64,000 nucleotides of DNA from Halorarius halobius (GTDB taxonomy: Archaea > Halobacteriota > Halobacteria > Halobacteriales > Haloarculaceae). The notes beneath the pieces were generated by a model. The model saw only the letters and a program-made list of their open reading frames with translations, ran no database searches and was not told where the DNA came from. A program made the position numbers and the translations under genes. Within the stretch, counting starts at the first letter, position 1. Each line of letters opens with the position of its first letter. Location of the stretch: positions 2,005,227-2,069,226 of the forward strand of contig NZ_CP101161.1 of assembly GCF_024298865.1 (NCBI RefSeq), read 5' to 3'. Below, one piece after another: positions 7,915 to 16,053 of this stretch.

Positions 7915-8814
7915 ATGCAGACGCACATCGTGCCGGTCGGGTTCGACTACGACCGGCTCATCGCGCCGCTGGTCCGGGACCGGCTGTCGGTCGACCGGGT
8001 CGTCCTGCTGGAGGGTGCGGTGGGTAGCGAGGCGAACGTCGAGTACTCGCGCAACCTCGGCGCGAAACTCGAACAGGACTTCCAGAACCTGCTGGGCGCG
8101 GCGACCGACCGCCTCTCGGTCGGCGACGTGTACGACTACGACGCCGCCTTCGAGCAGGCGTTCGACCTCATCAACGCCGAACTCGACGAGGGGAACGAGG
8201 TGTGGGTGAACATCTCCTCGATGCCCCGGACCGTCTCGTTCGCGTTCGCCACCGCCGCCCACTCCATCGCCGTCGAGCGCGAGGAGGACCGCGACCGCAT
8301 CCACACCTACTACACCGCCCCCGAGAAGTATCTCGAGACCGAACTCGCCGAGGAACTCCGGGCACAGACCGAGCTACTCGAGGACCTGCTCGCGGAGGGA
8401 GTCGACGACGAGCGGGTGCGCGACCGCCTCGACTCCGCCAATCAGTTGCTCGCGGAGTTCGGCGAGCGCGGGACGACCATCGGCGCAAAGCAGTTGGGGG
8501 ACTCCCACATCGTCGAACTCCCGGTCGCCTCGTTCTCGAACGTGAAGCCGTTCGAGGAACTCATCCTGTTCACGCTGGGCGACCACGGCGAGTTCGAATC
8601 CGTCTCGGAGTTGGCCCAGACGCTCGCCCGCGAGTTGGGCGAGGAGTACACCGACTCGTTCCGCTCGAAGGTCATCTACAACGTCGACAGACTGGGACCG
8701 GGCGGGAAGGGGTACATCGAGCAGGAGGAACACGGGAAATCCTACCGGACGCGGCTCTCGCGCATCGGCGAACTGTGGGTGCGCTCGCACACCAGCGACG
8801 AGTTCGAGGACTGA
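7915..8814 (+). CDS. HFX_2341-family (DUF6293) transcriptional regulator with CARF-like domain
   Basis: A 299-residue protein. Residues 1-130 look like a Rossmann/CARF-type ligand domain: a first strand HIVPVGFDYDRL, then a VWVNISSMPRTVSFAF segment where CARF proteins have a conserved N-x-S/T-G-type loop. The middle is a charged helical linker. The C-terminal 110 residues (ELILFTLGDHGEFESVSEL onward) read as a winged helix. This layout fits the haloarchaeal HFX_2341 family, annotated as a putative transcription regulator; the ligand is unknown. No Cas gene is nearby. Family name from memory of the N-terminal pattern, moderately sure. Confidence 0.75.
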   Translation: MQTHIVPVGFDYDRLIAPLVRDRLSVDRVVLLEGAVGSEANVEYSRNLGAKLEQDFQNLLGAATDRLSVGDVYDYDAAFEQAFDLINAELDEGNEVWVNISSMPRTVSFAFATAAHSIAVEREEDRDRIHTYYTAPEKYLETELAEELRAQTELLEDLLAEGVDDERVRDRLDSANQLLAEFGERGTTIGAKQLGDSHIVELPVASFSNVKPFEELILFTLGDHGEFESVSELAQTLARELGEEYTDSFRSKVIYNVDRLGPGGKGYIEQEEHGKSYRTRLSRIGELWVRSHTSDEFED

Positions 8815-8864
8815 GAGAGCACCGCGGAACCGCTCGCGGGACTCGCCCACACGCCGACGAAACG

Positions 8865-8874
8865 CCTAAGGCTT
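8865..8874 (+). promoter_or_regulatory. Candidate TATA element for the mini-ORF before valS
   Basis: cctaaggctt (8865-8874) lies about 21-30 bases before the ATG at 8895. The same cctaag core occurs at the same distance before valS itself (cctaagcg, 9009-9016). Confidence 0.45.
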
Positions 8875-8894
8875 CGACGTGGCTTCTCCCGTGT

Positions 8895-8963
8895 ATGCAG
8901 ACGCCCACCATCGCCTTGTTCGCCGGTGAGGCGTCCGTCCGCGTCGTAGTAGGCCCCCTGTAG
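8895..8963 (+). CDS. Candidate 22-residue leaderless peptide upstream of valS
   Basis: An ATG at 8895 opens a 22-codon frame that starts MQTPTIALFAG and ends SVRVVVGPL, with four Val in its last nine residues, before a TAG at 8961. A TATA-like cctaagg sits at leaderless distance. The stop codon falls at the edge of the loop of a ggcccc/ggggcc hairpin. The Val-rich end directly before the valyl-tRNA synthetase gene is what a translation-sensing leader would look like, but this is inference; it could also be a separately transcribed micropeptide or chance. The sequence alone cannot show that it is translated. Confidence 0.4.
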   Translation: MQTPTIALFAGEASVRVVVGPL

Positions 8964-8968
8964 GGGCC
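8952..8968 (+). terminator. Hairpin overlapping the mini-ORF stop (possible attenuator or terminator)
   Basis: ggcccc-ctgta-ggggcc forms a six-pair GC stem with a five-base loop, followed by a pyrimidine-rich run (cacactcttctcc). It separates the mini-ORF from the valS promoter. Confidence 0.45.
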
Positions 8969-9008
8969 ACACACTCTTCTCCGACGACGACGCACCGTTT
9001 CCGAACAG

Positions 9009-9016
9009 CCTAAGCG
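9009..9016 (+). promoter_or_regulatory. TATA element of valS
   Basis: cctaagcg lies 22-29 bases before the valS ATG (9038), consistent with a leaderless valS transcript independent of the upstream mini-ORF. Confidence 0.5.
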
Positions 9017-9037
9017 ACGGACGCGACACGCACACGT

Positions 9038-11656
9038 ATGAGCAGTCAGGACCACCCCGAAGGGGCATCGGACCTCGAGGGGGCGTACGACCCGACCGAG
9101 GTCGAGCCGAAGTGGCAGCAGCGATGGCTCGACGAGGAGACGTACGCCTACCGCGGCGAGGCCGAGGACCCCAACACGGTATACAGCATCGACACCCCAC
9201 CGCCGACCGTCTCCGGGAGCCTCCACATGGGCCACCTGTACGGCCACACCCTGCAGGATTTCGCCGCCCGCTACCACCGGATGGCACGGGAGGACGTGTT
9301 CTTCCCGTTCGGCTACGACGACAACGGCATCGCCTCCGAACGCCTGACGGAGCGGGAACTCGGCATCCGCCACCAGGAGTTCGAGCGCCGGGAATTCCAG
9401 GAGAAGTGCCGAGAGGTCTGCCGGGAGTACGAGGCGAAGTTCACCGACGAGATGCAGTCGCTCGCGGTGTCCATCGACTGGGACAACACCTACAAGACCA
9501 TCGAGCCGCGGGTCCAGCGGGTCTCACAGCTCTCCTTCGTCGACCTCTACGAGCAGGGCCGGGAGTACCGCGAGCGCGCGCCGGCCATCTGGTGTCCGGA
9601 CTGCGAGACCGCGATTTCGCAGGTCGAAACCGAGGACGCCGAGCGCGACGCCGCGTACAACGACATCACCTTCGAACTCGTGGACCACCCGAGCCGCGAG
9701 GGCGTCACCATCTCGACGACGCGACCGGAACTCCTGCCGGCCTGCGTCGCCATGTTCGTCCACCCGGACGACGACCGCACGGACGACCTCCCCGGACACA
9801 CCGCACGGGTCCCACTGTTCGGGCAAGAGGTGCCCATCTACGAGGACGAGCGCGTCGACATGGAGAAGGGCACCGGCGTCGTCATGTGCTGTACCTTCGG
9901 CGACCAGACGGACATCGAGTGGTACCAGGCCCACGACCTCGACCTGCGCGTCGCCATCGACGAGTCCGCGACGATGACGGAGCTCGCGGGCGAGTACGCC
10001 GGCCTGTCCACCCACGAGGCCCGCGAGGCCATCGTCGAGGACCTCGAGTCGGCGGGCCACCTCGAGGGCCGCGACCCCATCACCCACACGGTGCAGGTCC
10101 ACGAGCGCTGTGAGACGGACATCGAGTTCCGCGTCACCGACCAGTGGTACGTCGAACTGCTCGACCGCAAGGAGGAGTATCTGGAGGCGGGCCGGCAGAT
10201 GGACTGGTACCCCGAGAAGATGTTCACCCGGTACAAACACTGGGTCGAGGGGCTGGAGTGGGACTGGTGCATCTCCCGCCAGCGCGACTCCGGCATCCCG
10301 TTCCCGGTGTGGTACTGCGCGGAGTGTGACGAGCCGATCATCGCCCCGAAGGAAGAGCTACCGGTCGACCCCCTCTCGGACGACCCGCCGGTCGACGCCT
10401 GCCCCGACTGCGGCCACGACGAGTTCGTCCCCGAGGAGGACGTGTTCGACACGTGGGCCACCTCCAGTCTGACGCCGCTCGTCAACGCCGGCTGGGACTG
10501 GGAGGGCGACGCCTTCGAGATGGAGATGCCGGAGCTGTACCCGTTCGACCTGCGGCCGCAGGGCCACGATATCATCAGTTTCTGGCTGTTCCACACCGTC
10601 GTCAAGTGCTACGAGCACACCGGAGAGGTCCCGTTCGACTCGGTGATGATAAACGGGCACGTCCTCGACGAGAACCGCGAGAAGATGTCGAAATCGAAGG
10701 GGAACGTCGTCGAGCCGCAGGCGGTTCTCGAGGAGTACCCCGTCGACGCGACCCGGTACTGGGCCGCGGGCACCGCGGTCGGCGACGACTTCCCGTTCAA
10801 GGAGAACGACCTCGTCACCGGCGAGAAACTGCTCCAGAAGCTCTGGAACGCCTCGAAGCTCGTCCGCTCGCTCGCGCCCGAGCGGCCCGACGAGCCCGCC
10901 GAGCTGGACGAGATAGACGAGTGGCTACTGGCCGCGCTCGACGACCTCACGCGAGAGGTCACCGACCACTTCGAGGCCTACGAGTTCGCCAAGGCCCGCG
11001 ACCAGTTGCGGTCGTTCTTCTGGCACACGTTCTGCGACGACTACCTCGAGATCGCCAAACAGCAGGACAGCCAGTCGACGGCGTACGCGCTCCGGACGGC
11101 CCACGGGCGGTTCCTGAAGCTGTTCGCGCCGTTCCTCCCGCACGTCACCGAGGAACTGTGGGACGCGATGTACGACGGCGGGAGCGTCCACCGCGCCGAC
11201 TGGCCGGAGCCGTCGGGCTACGAGGCGGACCGCGAGGCCGGCGAGACCGCACTCGAGGTCATCGGCGCGCTCCGGGGTTACAAGACCGACGCGGGGCTGG
11301 CGCTCAACGCCGACCTCGAGGAGGTGGCCGTCTACGGCCCCGTCGCGGGGTTCGAGGACGCCATCGCGGGCGCGATGCACGTCGGCCGGCTCGAACGGCT
11401 CGACGAGGCGCCCGACATTTCGACGCAGGTGACGGGCGTCGACCTCGACTACTCGCTGGTCGGTCCCGAGTACGGGAACAAGGTCGGCGACATCGAGGGC
11501 GCCATCGCGCAGGGCGACTACGAGGTCCGTGACGGCCAACTCCACGTCGCGGGGGAGGCGCTCGACGCCGAGATGTTCGACCTCGAGGAACAGCGGACCT
11601 ACTCGGGCGACGGCGAGTTCGTCGAGACGGACAACGCGGTCGTCATCGTCCGGTAA
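9038..11656 (+). CDS. valS: Valine--tRNA ligase
   Basis: An 872-residue class I synthetase charging tRNA-Val. The HIGH motif appears as HMGH (in GSLHMGHLYGH, about residues 60-70) and the KMSKS loop as KMSKSKGN (about 549-556). Editing-domain sequence (ISTTRPELLPACVAMFVHPDDDR) and paired Cys motifs CPDC and CAEC/CPDC are present, the latter probably binding zinc. The length fits archaeal ValRS. The start is fixed by the leaderless promoter. No operon partner; the gene downstream is convergent. Confidence 0.97.
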   Translation: MSSQDHPEGASDLEGAYDPTEVEPKWQQRWLDEETYAYRGEAEDPNTVYSIDTPPPTVSGSLHMGHLYGHTLQDFAARYHRMAREDVFFPFGYDDNGIASERLTERELGIRHQEFERREFQEKCREVCREYEAKFTDEMQSLAVSIDWDNTYKTIEPRVQRVSQLSFVDLYEQGREYRERAPAIWCPDCETAISQVETEDAERDAAYNDITFELVDHPSREGVTISTTRPELLPACVAMFVHPDDDRTDDLPGHTARVPLFGQEVPIYEDERVDMEKGTGVVMCCTFGDQTDIEWYQAHDLDLRVAIDESATMTELAGEYAGLSTHEAREAIVEDLESAGHLEGRDPITHTVQVHERCETDIEFRVTDQWYVELLDRKEEYLEAGRQMDWYPEKMFTRYKHWVEGLEWDWCISRQRDSGIPFPVWYCAECDEPIIAPKEELPVDPLSDDPPVDACPDCGHDEFVPEEDVFDTWATSSLTPLVNAGWDWEGDAFEMEMPELYPFDLRPQGHDIISFWLFHTVVKCYEHTGEVPFDSVMINGHVLDENREKMSKSKGNVVEPQAVLEEYPVDATRYWAAGTAVGDDFPFKENDLVTGEKLLQKLWNASKLVRSLAPERPDEPAELDEIDEWLLAALDDLTREVTDHFEAYEFAKARDQLRSFFWHTFCDDYLEIAKQQDSQSTAYALRTAHGRFLKLFAPFLPHVTEELWDAMYDGGSVHRADWPEPSGYEADREAGETALEVIGALRGYKTDAGLALNADLEEVAVYGPVAGFEDAIAGAMHVGRLERLDEAPDISTQVTGVDLDYSLVGPEYGNKVGDIEGAIAQGDYEVRDGQLHVAGEALDAEMFDLEEQRTYSGDGEFVETDNAVVIVR

Positions 11657-11677
11657 CGCCCGCGGCCGCTCTGTTTC

Positions 11678-12409
11678 TCACGCCGCCCGCTTCAGTTTCC
11701 ACGCCCGCGTCGCCAGCGCGAGGAACGTGCAGGCCATCGTGAGCACGACGGCCCCTGCGGCGGCGGTGTCGTGGGCCGCGAGCGTGTGGTCGAACGCCCC
11801 GTTCACGAGTTCTGCCTCCAGCACCGTGTGGTGTGGCTCGCCGACGACGGGGACGAAGTAGTCGACCACGTCGTTGGCGGCGTACCACGCGAGCGCGACG
11901 GCGACGGCGCCGACGCGGAAGTCGGCGTACCGCTGGAGGAGAAACGCCTGCACGACCATCGCGAGGTGGCTCCACACGAGGAACTGGTACATCGCCCAGC
12001 CCGTGTCGCCCTGTCCCTCGACCACGAGGAGGACGAACGGCGTCCACGCGCCGAGTTTGATGCACCCGAAGAACGCGAGCGCGGCCACCACCTCCGAGTG
12101 CCGGTCGAGTTTCCACAGCGCGAGCGACCCCGCGATGAACAGGGTGGCCAGCGGCGAGTCCGGGACGAACGGCCACATCACGGGGTCGGTGATGGAGAAC
12201 TGGAACCCGTAGTAGTAGAAGCCGAACGCCGTCCCCGCGAGGTTGACGAGCACGACCACCCACGCCAGTCGGAGGCCGAACTCCTCCAGCCAGTCGGGGA
12301 GGGGTGCGACGTACCACGGCAGGTCGGCGGCGTCGGGCACGTCCTCGTCGCCGCCGGGCGCGTACCTGCTCGCGAGCGCGTTCAGTCGGTCCCCGACGCG
12401 AGTCGACAT
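11678..12409 (-). CDS. DUF1405 family membrane protein
   Basis: A 243-residue membrane protein with about six helices. The first helix region is followed by NLAGTAFGFYYYGFQF and the acidic/proline turn MWPFVPDSPLATLFIA, a conserved DUF1405 pattern. GCIKLGAWTPFVLL and a late AANDVVDYFVP segment also fit. The function is unknown. The ATG at 12409 is preferred because residues encoded upstream are low complexity and would overlap the divergent pdxS promoter. Confidence 0.8.
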   Translation of the reverse strand: MSTRVGDRLNALASRYAPGGDEDVPDAADLPWYVAPLPDWLEEFGLRLAWVVVLVNLAGTAFGFYYYGFQFSITDPVMWPFVPDSPLATLFIAGSLALWKLDRHSEVVAALAFFGCIKLGAWTPFVLLVVEGQGDTGWAMYQFLVWSHLAMVVQAFLLQRYADFRVGAVAVALAWYAANDVVDYFVPVVGEPHHTVLEAELVNGAFDHTLAAHDTAAAGAVVLTMACTFLALATRAWKLKRAA

Positions 12410-12474
12410 GTGGGGTGACAGGGCACCCCCCGACAAAAACGCGCCGGACCGGCCTCCCGCGCCGGAACGACACG

Positions 12475-12484
12475 GGTTAAGTGT
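12475..12484 (+). promoter_or_regulatory. TATA element of pdxS
   Basis: ggttaagtgt lies 22-31 bases before the ATG at 12506. Confidence 0.55.
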
Positions 12485-12505
12485 GGCCGCTCCCAACGTC
12501 GGCCC

Positions 12506-13411
12506 ATGTCAGAGACCGACCTCGAAACGCTTCGCCGGGGGACGGACCTGGTGAAGCGCGGGTTCGCCAAGATGCAGAAGGGTGGCGTCATCATGGACGT
12601 GGTCACCCGCGAGCAGGCCCGCATCGCCGAGGACGCGGGCGCGGTCGCGGTCATGTCGCTGGAGGCCGTTCCCGCGGACATCCGCAAGCGCGGCGGCGTC
12701 GCTCGGATGGCCGACCCCGGGGCGCTCGAGGAGATACTCGACGAGGTCTCGATTCCCGTGATGGGGAAGTGCCGCATCGGTCACACCGCCGAGGCACAGA
12801 TACTGGAGGCGACGGGCGCCGACATGATAGACGAGTCGGAGGTGCTGACGACCGCCGACGAGCGCTACCACATCGACAAGCGGGAGTTCACCGCACCGTT
12901 CGTCTGCGGGGCCCGCAATCTGGGCGAGGCGCTCCGGCGCATCGACGAGGGTGCGGCGATGATTCGCACGAAAGGCGAGGCCGGCACCGGCGACGTGAAC
13001 CAGGCGGTGACCCACCAGCGCACCATCAAACGCTCCATCCGGAAACTGTCGGGCATGAACTACGAGGAGCGCGACGAGTGGGCCCGGAACAACGAGGCGC
13101 CACGCGAACTCGTCCACGAGACCGCCGAGATGGGCCGCTTGCCGGTCGTCAACTTCGCGGCCGGCGGCATCGCCACTCCCGCGGACGCCGCGCTGATGAT
13201 GCAACTCGGCTGTGACGGCATCTTCGTCGGCTCTGGTATCTTCGGCGCCGAGGACCCGACGGCGATGGGCGAGGCCATCGTCGAGGCGGTCAACAACTAC
13301 GACGACCCCGAGCGTCTGCGCGACATCGCCAAAGGCATCGGCCGCGGCATGAAAGGCCAGGCCAACGAGGAGATGAGCGAGGAGGAGCAGTTGCAGGGTC
13401 GCGGCGTCTAA
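12506..13411 (+). CDS. pdxS: Pyridoxal 5'-phosphate synthase lyase subunit PdxS
   Basis: A 301-residue (beta/alpha)8 protein that builds PLP from ribose 5-phosphate, glyceraldehyde 3-phosphate and ammonia supplied by PdxT. Conserved stretches include [19 protein letters not shown], the Schiff-base lysine in [10 protein letters not shown] (Lys88) and the second lysine in [12 protein letters not shown] (Lys156), plus the phosphate-binding [19 protein letters not shown]. The glutaminase gene pdxT is not next to it in this window. Confidence 0.97.
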   Translation: MSETDLETLRRGTDLVKRGFAKMQKGGVIMDVVTREQARIAEDAGAVAVMSLEAVPADIRKRGGVARMADPGALEEILDEVSIPVMGKCRIGHTAEAQILEATGADMIDESEVLTTADERYHIDKREFTAPFVCGARNLGEALRRIDEGAAMIRTKGEAGTGDVNQAVTHQRTIKRSIRKLSGMNYEERDEWARNNEAPRELVHETAEMGRLPVVNFAAGGIATPADAALMMQLGCDGIFVGSGIFGAEDPTAMGEAIVEAVNNYDDPERLRDIAKGIGRGMKGQANEEMSEEEQLQGRGV

Positions 13412-13468
13412 CTGTTCCAACGGCACCTTCGCTCCGTCCGCCCCCGGTCCACTCGGCTGATTCCTCTT

Positions 13469-13969
13469 CTACAGCGGGGTCCCGCTTCCCGCCTCGCCCT
13501 GACTCGCCTGCGAGAGCATCGAGGCGACGGGTTCGGTGTAGTCGTAGCCGGGAACGATGCCCTCCATGTAGGTCCCTTCGACGTACTCCGCGAGCGCCTT
13601 GGCGATGGCGGGCGCACGGTCAGCGTTGCCCCACTCGAACTCGAACACTGCGACGGCGTCGCCGTCCAGTTCGTGCACGTCGAGTTCGGCCAGTTCCACG
13701 TCATCCCGCACCGCTCCGGGCGCGTCCTCCAGTCGGAGCGAGAAGGTGTCGAACCAGCCGTCCTCGACGGCCGGACCGACATCGCCCTCGACCGCGGCCG
13801 AGAGCATCGGGGCGCGGACGGTAAGGACGTAGCGGTGCGCCCAGTCGTCGGTCTCGCTTGCGGTGACCGTGCCGTCGAACGCGGTGGTCGTCAGCGCAAA
13901 CTCGTCGCCGGCCCGCTCGAACGCGTCGTGTGAATCGAAGGCGCGTTCGGCGGATTCGGGGAGGTTCAT
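13469..13969 (-). CDS. DUF5813 family protein
   Basis: A 166-residue soluble acidic protein that I match to the haloarchaeal DUF5813 family from its opening (LPESAERAFDSHDAFER) and its GTVTASETDDWAHRYVLTVRAPML segment. No catalytic motif is visible and the function is unknown. The ATG at 13969 is chosen because the longer upstream frame runs through the tRNA-adjacent repeat region and the tRNA-Leu gene itself. Confidence 0.75.
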   Translation of the reverse strand: MNLPESAERAFDSHDAFERAGDEFALTTTAFDGTVTASETDDWAHRYVLTVRAPMLSAAVEGDVGPAVEDGWFDTFSLRLEDAPGAVRDDVELAELDVHELDGDAVAVFEFEWGNADRAPAIAKALAEYVEGTYMEGIVPGYDYTEPVASMLSQASQGEAGSGTPL

Positions 13970-14075
13970 TGGCGTACGGTAGGGCGTGGGAGCGGAAAAA
14001 CGGCTCGTAACGGAATCCGAATGTCTGGCGTCGGCCATCAGCATCCGCGAGGGAGCGAAGCGACCGAGCGGTTCA

Positions 14076-14106
14076 CCGCAGGCGAGGCCGAAGGCCGAGC
14101 CTGCGG
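14076..14106. repeat. Perfect-arm hairpin followed by T-run
   Basis: ccgcaggc/gcctgcgg with an inner ggcc-gaa-ggcc forms a 31-base near-palindrome; ctcttttt follows on the + strand. It is part of the repeat-rich block downstream of tRNA-Leu (which is transcribed leftward) and upstream of the DUF5813 start. Confidence 0.6.
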
Positions 14107-14121
14107 CTCTTTTTGGTGCAG

Positions 14122-14185
14122 ATTTTTGCGCCGAGTGGTTCCCGCAGGCCGCCGAAGGCGGCCGAGGAAACCCGAAGCGCAAAAA
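14122..14185. repeat. Nested inverted repeat downstream of tRNA-Leu (terminator-like)
   Basis: Arms attttttgcgc-like (tttttgcgc at 14123-14131) and gcgcaaaaa (14177-14185) enclose an inner ggccgcc-gaa-ggcggcc hairpin (14147-14163). Read on the minus strand, the tRNA transcript meets CCTTTTTGCGC first, so the element could end tRNA-Leu transcription. Confidence 0.6.
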
Positions 14186-14187
14186 GG

Positions 14188-14304
14188 TGCGGGGGAAGGG
14201 ATTCTCACCACGGTCGCTCACTCCGTTCGCTCCCTGCTTCGAATCCCACGACCGATTACAGCCGCTCGCTGTCGCTCGCGGCAGGAATGCGGGGGAAGGG
14301 ATTC
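14188..14304. repeat. 17-bp direct repeat of the tRNA-Leu 3' end, 100 bp apart
   Basis: tgcgggggaagggattc occurs at 14188-14204 and again at 14288-14304. The second copy is the acceptor and T-arm end of tRNA-Leu; the first is a free fragment. Between them is GCTCACTCCGTTCGCTCCC-type low-complexity sequence. The layout resembles an old attachment-site pair, although no integrase or cargo is present. Confidence 0.65.
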
Positions 14305-14372
14305 GAACCCTCGAACGCCTGCGCGAGCGGATCTTAAGTCCGCCGCCTTTGTCCAGACTCGGCCACCCCCGC
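14288..14372 (-). tRNA. tRNA-Leu (anticodon TAA)
   Basis: An 85-base class II tRNA. Acceptor arms GCGGGGG/CCCCCGC pair fully, the discriminator is A, and no CCA is encoded. The anticodon arm GCGGACTTAAGATCCGC gives a TAA anticodon. A long variable arm (TCGCGCAGGCG) and T arm GAGGGTTCGAATCCCTT complete it. No intron is needed for the fold. A ggcttttccg box lies about 24-33 bases upstream of the 5' end. Confidence 0.95.
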
Positions 14373-14528
14373 GCAGTCTCCCCTCGCACCGTCTGCGGAA
14401 AAGCCGTTACGGTCGGACGAAGGTTCAAGTGGGAAACCGCGGCCACACGCCGCGTGCACTGACGAGCAGTCCCGGCCCGGACGAGGCGGGAGCGCGACAC
14501 ACGGGCCGGCCGACGCCGCGTCGCCTGT

Positions 14529-14864
14529 TCACCAATCGACGGACAGCGTGCCGTCCCCTTCCGGGTCGGGCGCTATCTCCTCGTTCGTCCGGCGGTCGAC
14601 GACGTGGATGACACCCCGGTCTTTCTTGGCAGGACAGACCTCGGCCGCGCGGACGTTGTGGTCGAGGTCCTCCTCGCCGAAGAAGTAGGTCCGGGGCTGG
14701 GCGAGCCCCGCCGAGAGGTCCATCTCCCAGTTGGCCGAGACTTCGGCACATTTCCCTGCGGCGATGCACTTGTTGGCCTCGAAGATGATCTTGTACGGCG
14801 CCTCCTCGACGGGTGGAGCGTCGGTCTCCCCGATGTCGCTGGGGTCGATAGGCTCGTCGGCCAT
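14529..14864 (-). CDS. Ferredoxin, single cluster with three cysteines
   Basis: A 111-residue acidic electron-transfer protein. Cluster ligands are Cys33 and Cys39 in NKCIAAGKC and Cys77 in EVCPAKK. The C-x5-C spacing lacks the middle cysteine of a classical CxxCxxC motif, so a [3Fe-4S] cluster, as in P450-type ferredoxins, is likely. The ATG at 14864 gives a start MADEPIDPSD; the longer frame upstream has no support. Redox partner unknown. Confidence 0.82.
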   Translation of the reverse strand: MADEPIDPSDIGETDAPPVEEAPYKIIFEANKCIAAGKCAEVSANWEMDLSAGLAQPRTYFFGEEDLDHNVRAAEVCPAKKDRGVIHVVDRRTNEEIAPDPEGDGTLSVDW

Positions 14865-14889
14865 TGCCGGAGCGTGGGGCCCGACGGGA

Positions 14890-16053
14890 TTAGTCGTTGT
14901 CGCCTCCGGCGCGTGCGGCGGCATCGAGCTTCCGAAGGCGGTCCGGGCGTGCGATGACGTAGAGGGACTCTCCGGCCGAAAGCGCCCGCGAGCGCGCGGG
15001 AATCGGGTCGACGGTCCCGTCGACGCCACGCACCGCGACGACGGAGGCGTCGACAGCGCCGACTGTCGACGCCAGCAAGGAACTCCCGTCAGCCAGCGTC
15101 ACGACGGCCATCGTCTCTTCGGCGGCGCGCAGCAGCGACGCGAACTCGCGGTCCGACCGCGGTTCGACGGGGAGAGTGACGAGTCGGTATCGCGTCGTCT
15201 GGTCGAGTGCCGACACGTCCGCGGCGTCGACAGCGAGCGTGACGAGGTTCTCGGCGGCCCCCCGAAGTTCCCCCGAACACACCCGCTCGTACCCCTCCTC
15301 GGCCGGGCGGTACACCTGCACGATGTCGCCGGCGCTGGCCGCGAACGCGGGGTCGGCCTGTATCGCGACCGCACAGGTCTCGGGCGGGAGCGTCGGGCCG
15401 AGGCCGGCTTCGCGCGAGCCGACCGCGAGATACTGGACCTCGCCGTCGAGGTTCACGTCCACGTCGACGTGGCCGACGCCGTAGTCGCTCCGGAGCCGAG
15501 CGACGAGCCGCTCGCGAAGCTCCTCGACCGTCAGCCCCCGCGGGAACACCAGTGTCTCGCCAGCCAGCGACTCCTTCTGCTCGGGACGGACGGGGTCGTA
15601 CCCCTCGATATCTTCGATGTCTTCGGGGAGTTCGACGGTGATGACGCGCCCGCCCGCCCGCACCAGTCCGGACACGTCGACCCCGCGACTCGGATACCGG
15701 TCGACCACCACCTCGGTAAGCCGGTCGGCCGAGCGGCCGCCTGCGGCCGCGGCGAGTGCGCTCACCCCGAGCGTGAGCGTGTTGATGACGATGGCACCCG
15801 GTTCGAGCACCTCGGCACCGCCGGGTGGTGGCGAGATGACCGTCCCGAGCGCGGACGTTGTGCTGAGATACGCCGCGACCCCCGACAGACCGATGAGGAC
15901 GGTCAGCCCCTCGGGGACCCGGCTACGTGCGTACCAGCGGTGGACGGCCGCGACGACGGCGCCGAGCAGGCCCGCGGCGAGCGCGAGCCAGGCGATGAGC
16001 AGGAGGTTCTCCAGGAGGCGCGAGAGGAGGTCCATCTCGACTTGCAGCTGCAT
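14890..16053 (-). CDS. Membrane protein with TrkA-C-type domains (potassium-transport associated), second of pair
   Basis: A 387-residue protein: membrane helices at about 11-35, 48-70 and 85-105, then soluble regulatory sequence. The soluble part ends with a TrkA-C (RCK_C) like domain, ALSAGESLYVIARPDRLRKL, the usual GD/GE-x-L-x-V/I strand. TrkA-C domains bind nucleotides or ions and gate K+ channels or transporters. The ATG at 16053 overlaps the upstream stop (TGATG); a GTG at 16056 is also possible. It is a paralogue of its operon partner and next to a K+ channel gene, which supports a regulatory role in K+ transport. Confidence 0.78.
   Translation of the reverse strand: MQLQVEMDLLSRLLENLLLIAWLALAAGLLGAVVAAVHRWYARSRVPEGLTVLIGLSGVAAYLSTTSALGTVISPPPGGAEVLEPGAIVINTLTLGVSALAAAAGGRSADRLTEVVVDRYPSRGVDVSGLVRAGGRVITVELPEDIEDIEGYDPVRPEQKESLAGETLVFPRGLTVEELRERLVARLRSDYGVGHVDVDVNLDGEVQYLAVGSREAGLGPTLPPETCAVAIQADPAFAASAGDIVQVYRPAEEGYERVCSGELRGAAENLVTLAVDAADVSALDQTTRYRLVTLPVEPRSDREFASLLRAAEETMAVVTLADGSSLLASTVGAVDASVVAVRGVDGTVDPIPARSRALSAGESLYVIARPDRLRKLDAAARAGGDND

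Noticed and set aside
14188-14204. Possible second tRNA beside tRNA-Leu
   Set aside because: Only the 3' end is repeated; no D or anticodon arm can be formed, so it is a fragment.
13970-14500. N-terminal extension of DUF5813 through the tRNA region
   Set aside because: The extension would translate tRNA-Leu and the hairpin repeats; the family start matches the ATG at 13969.
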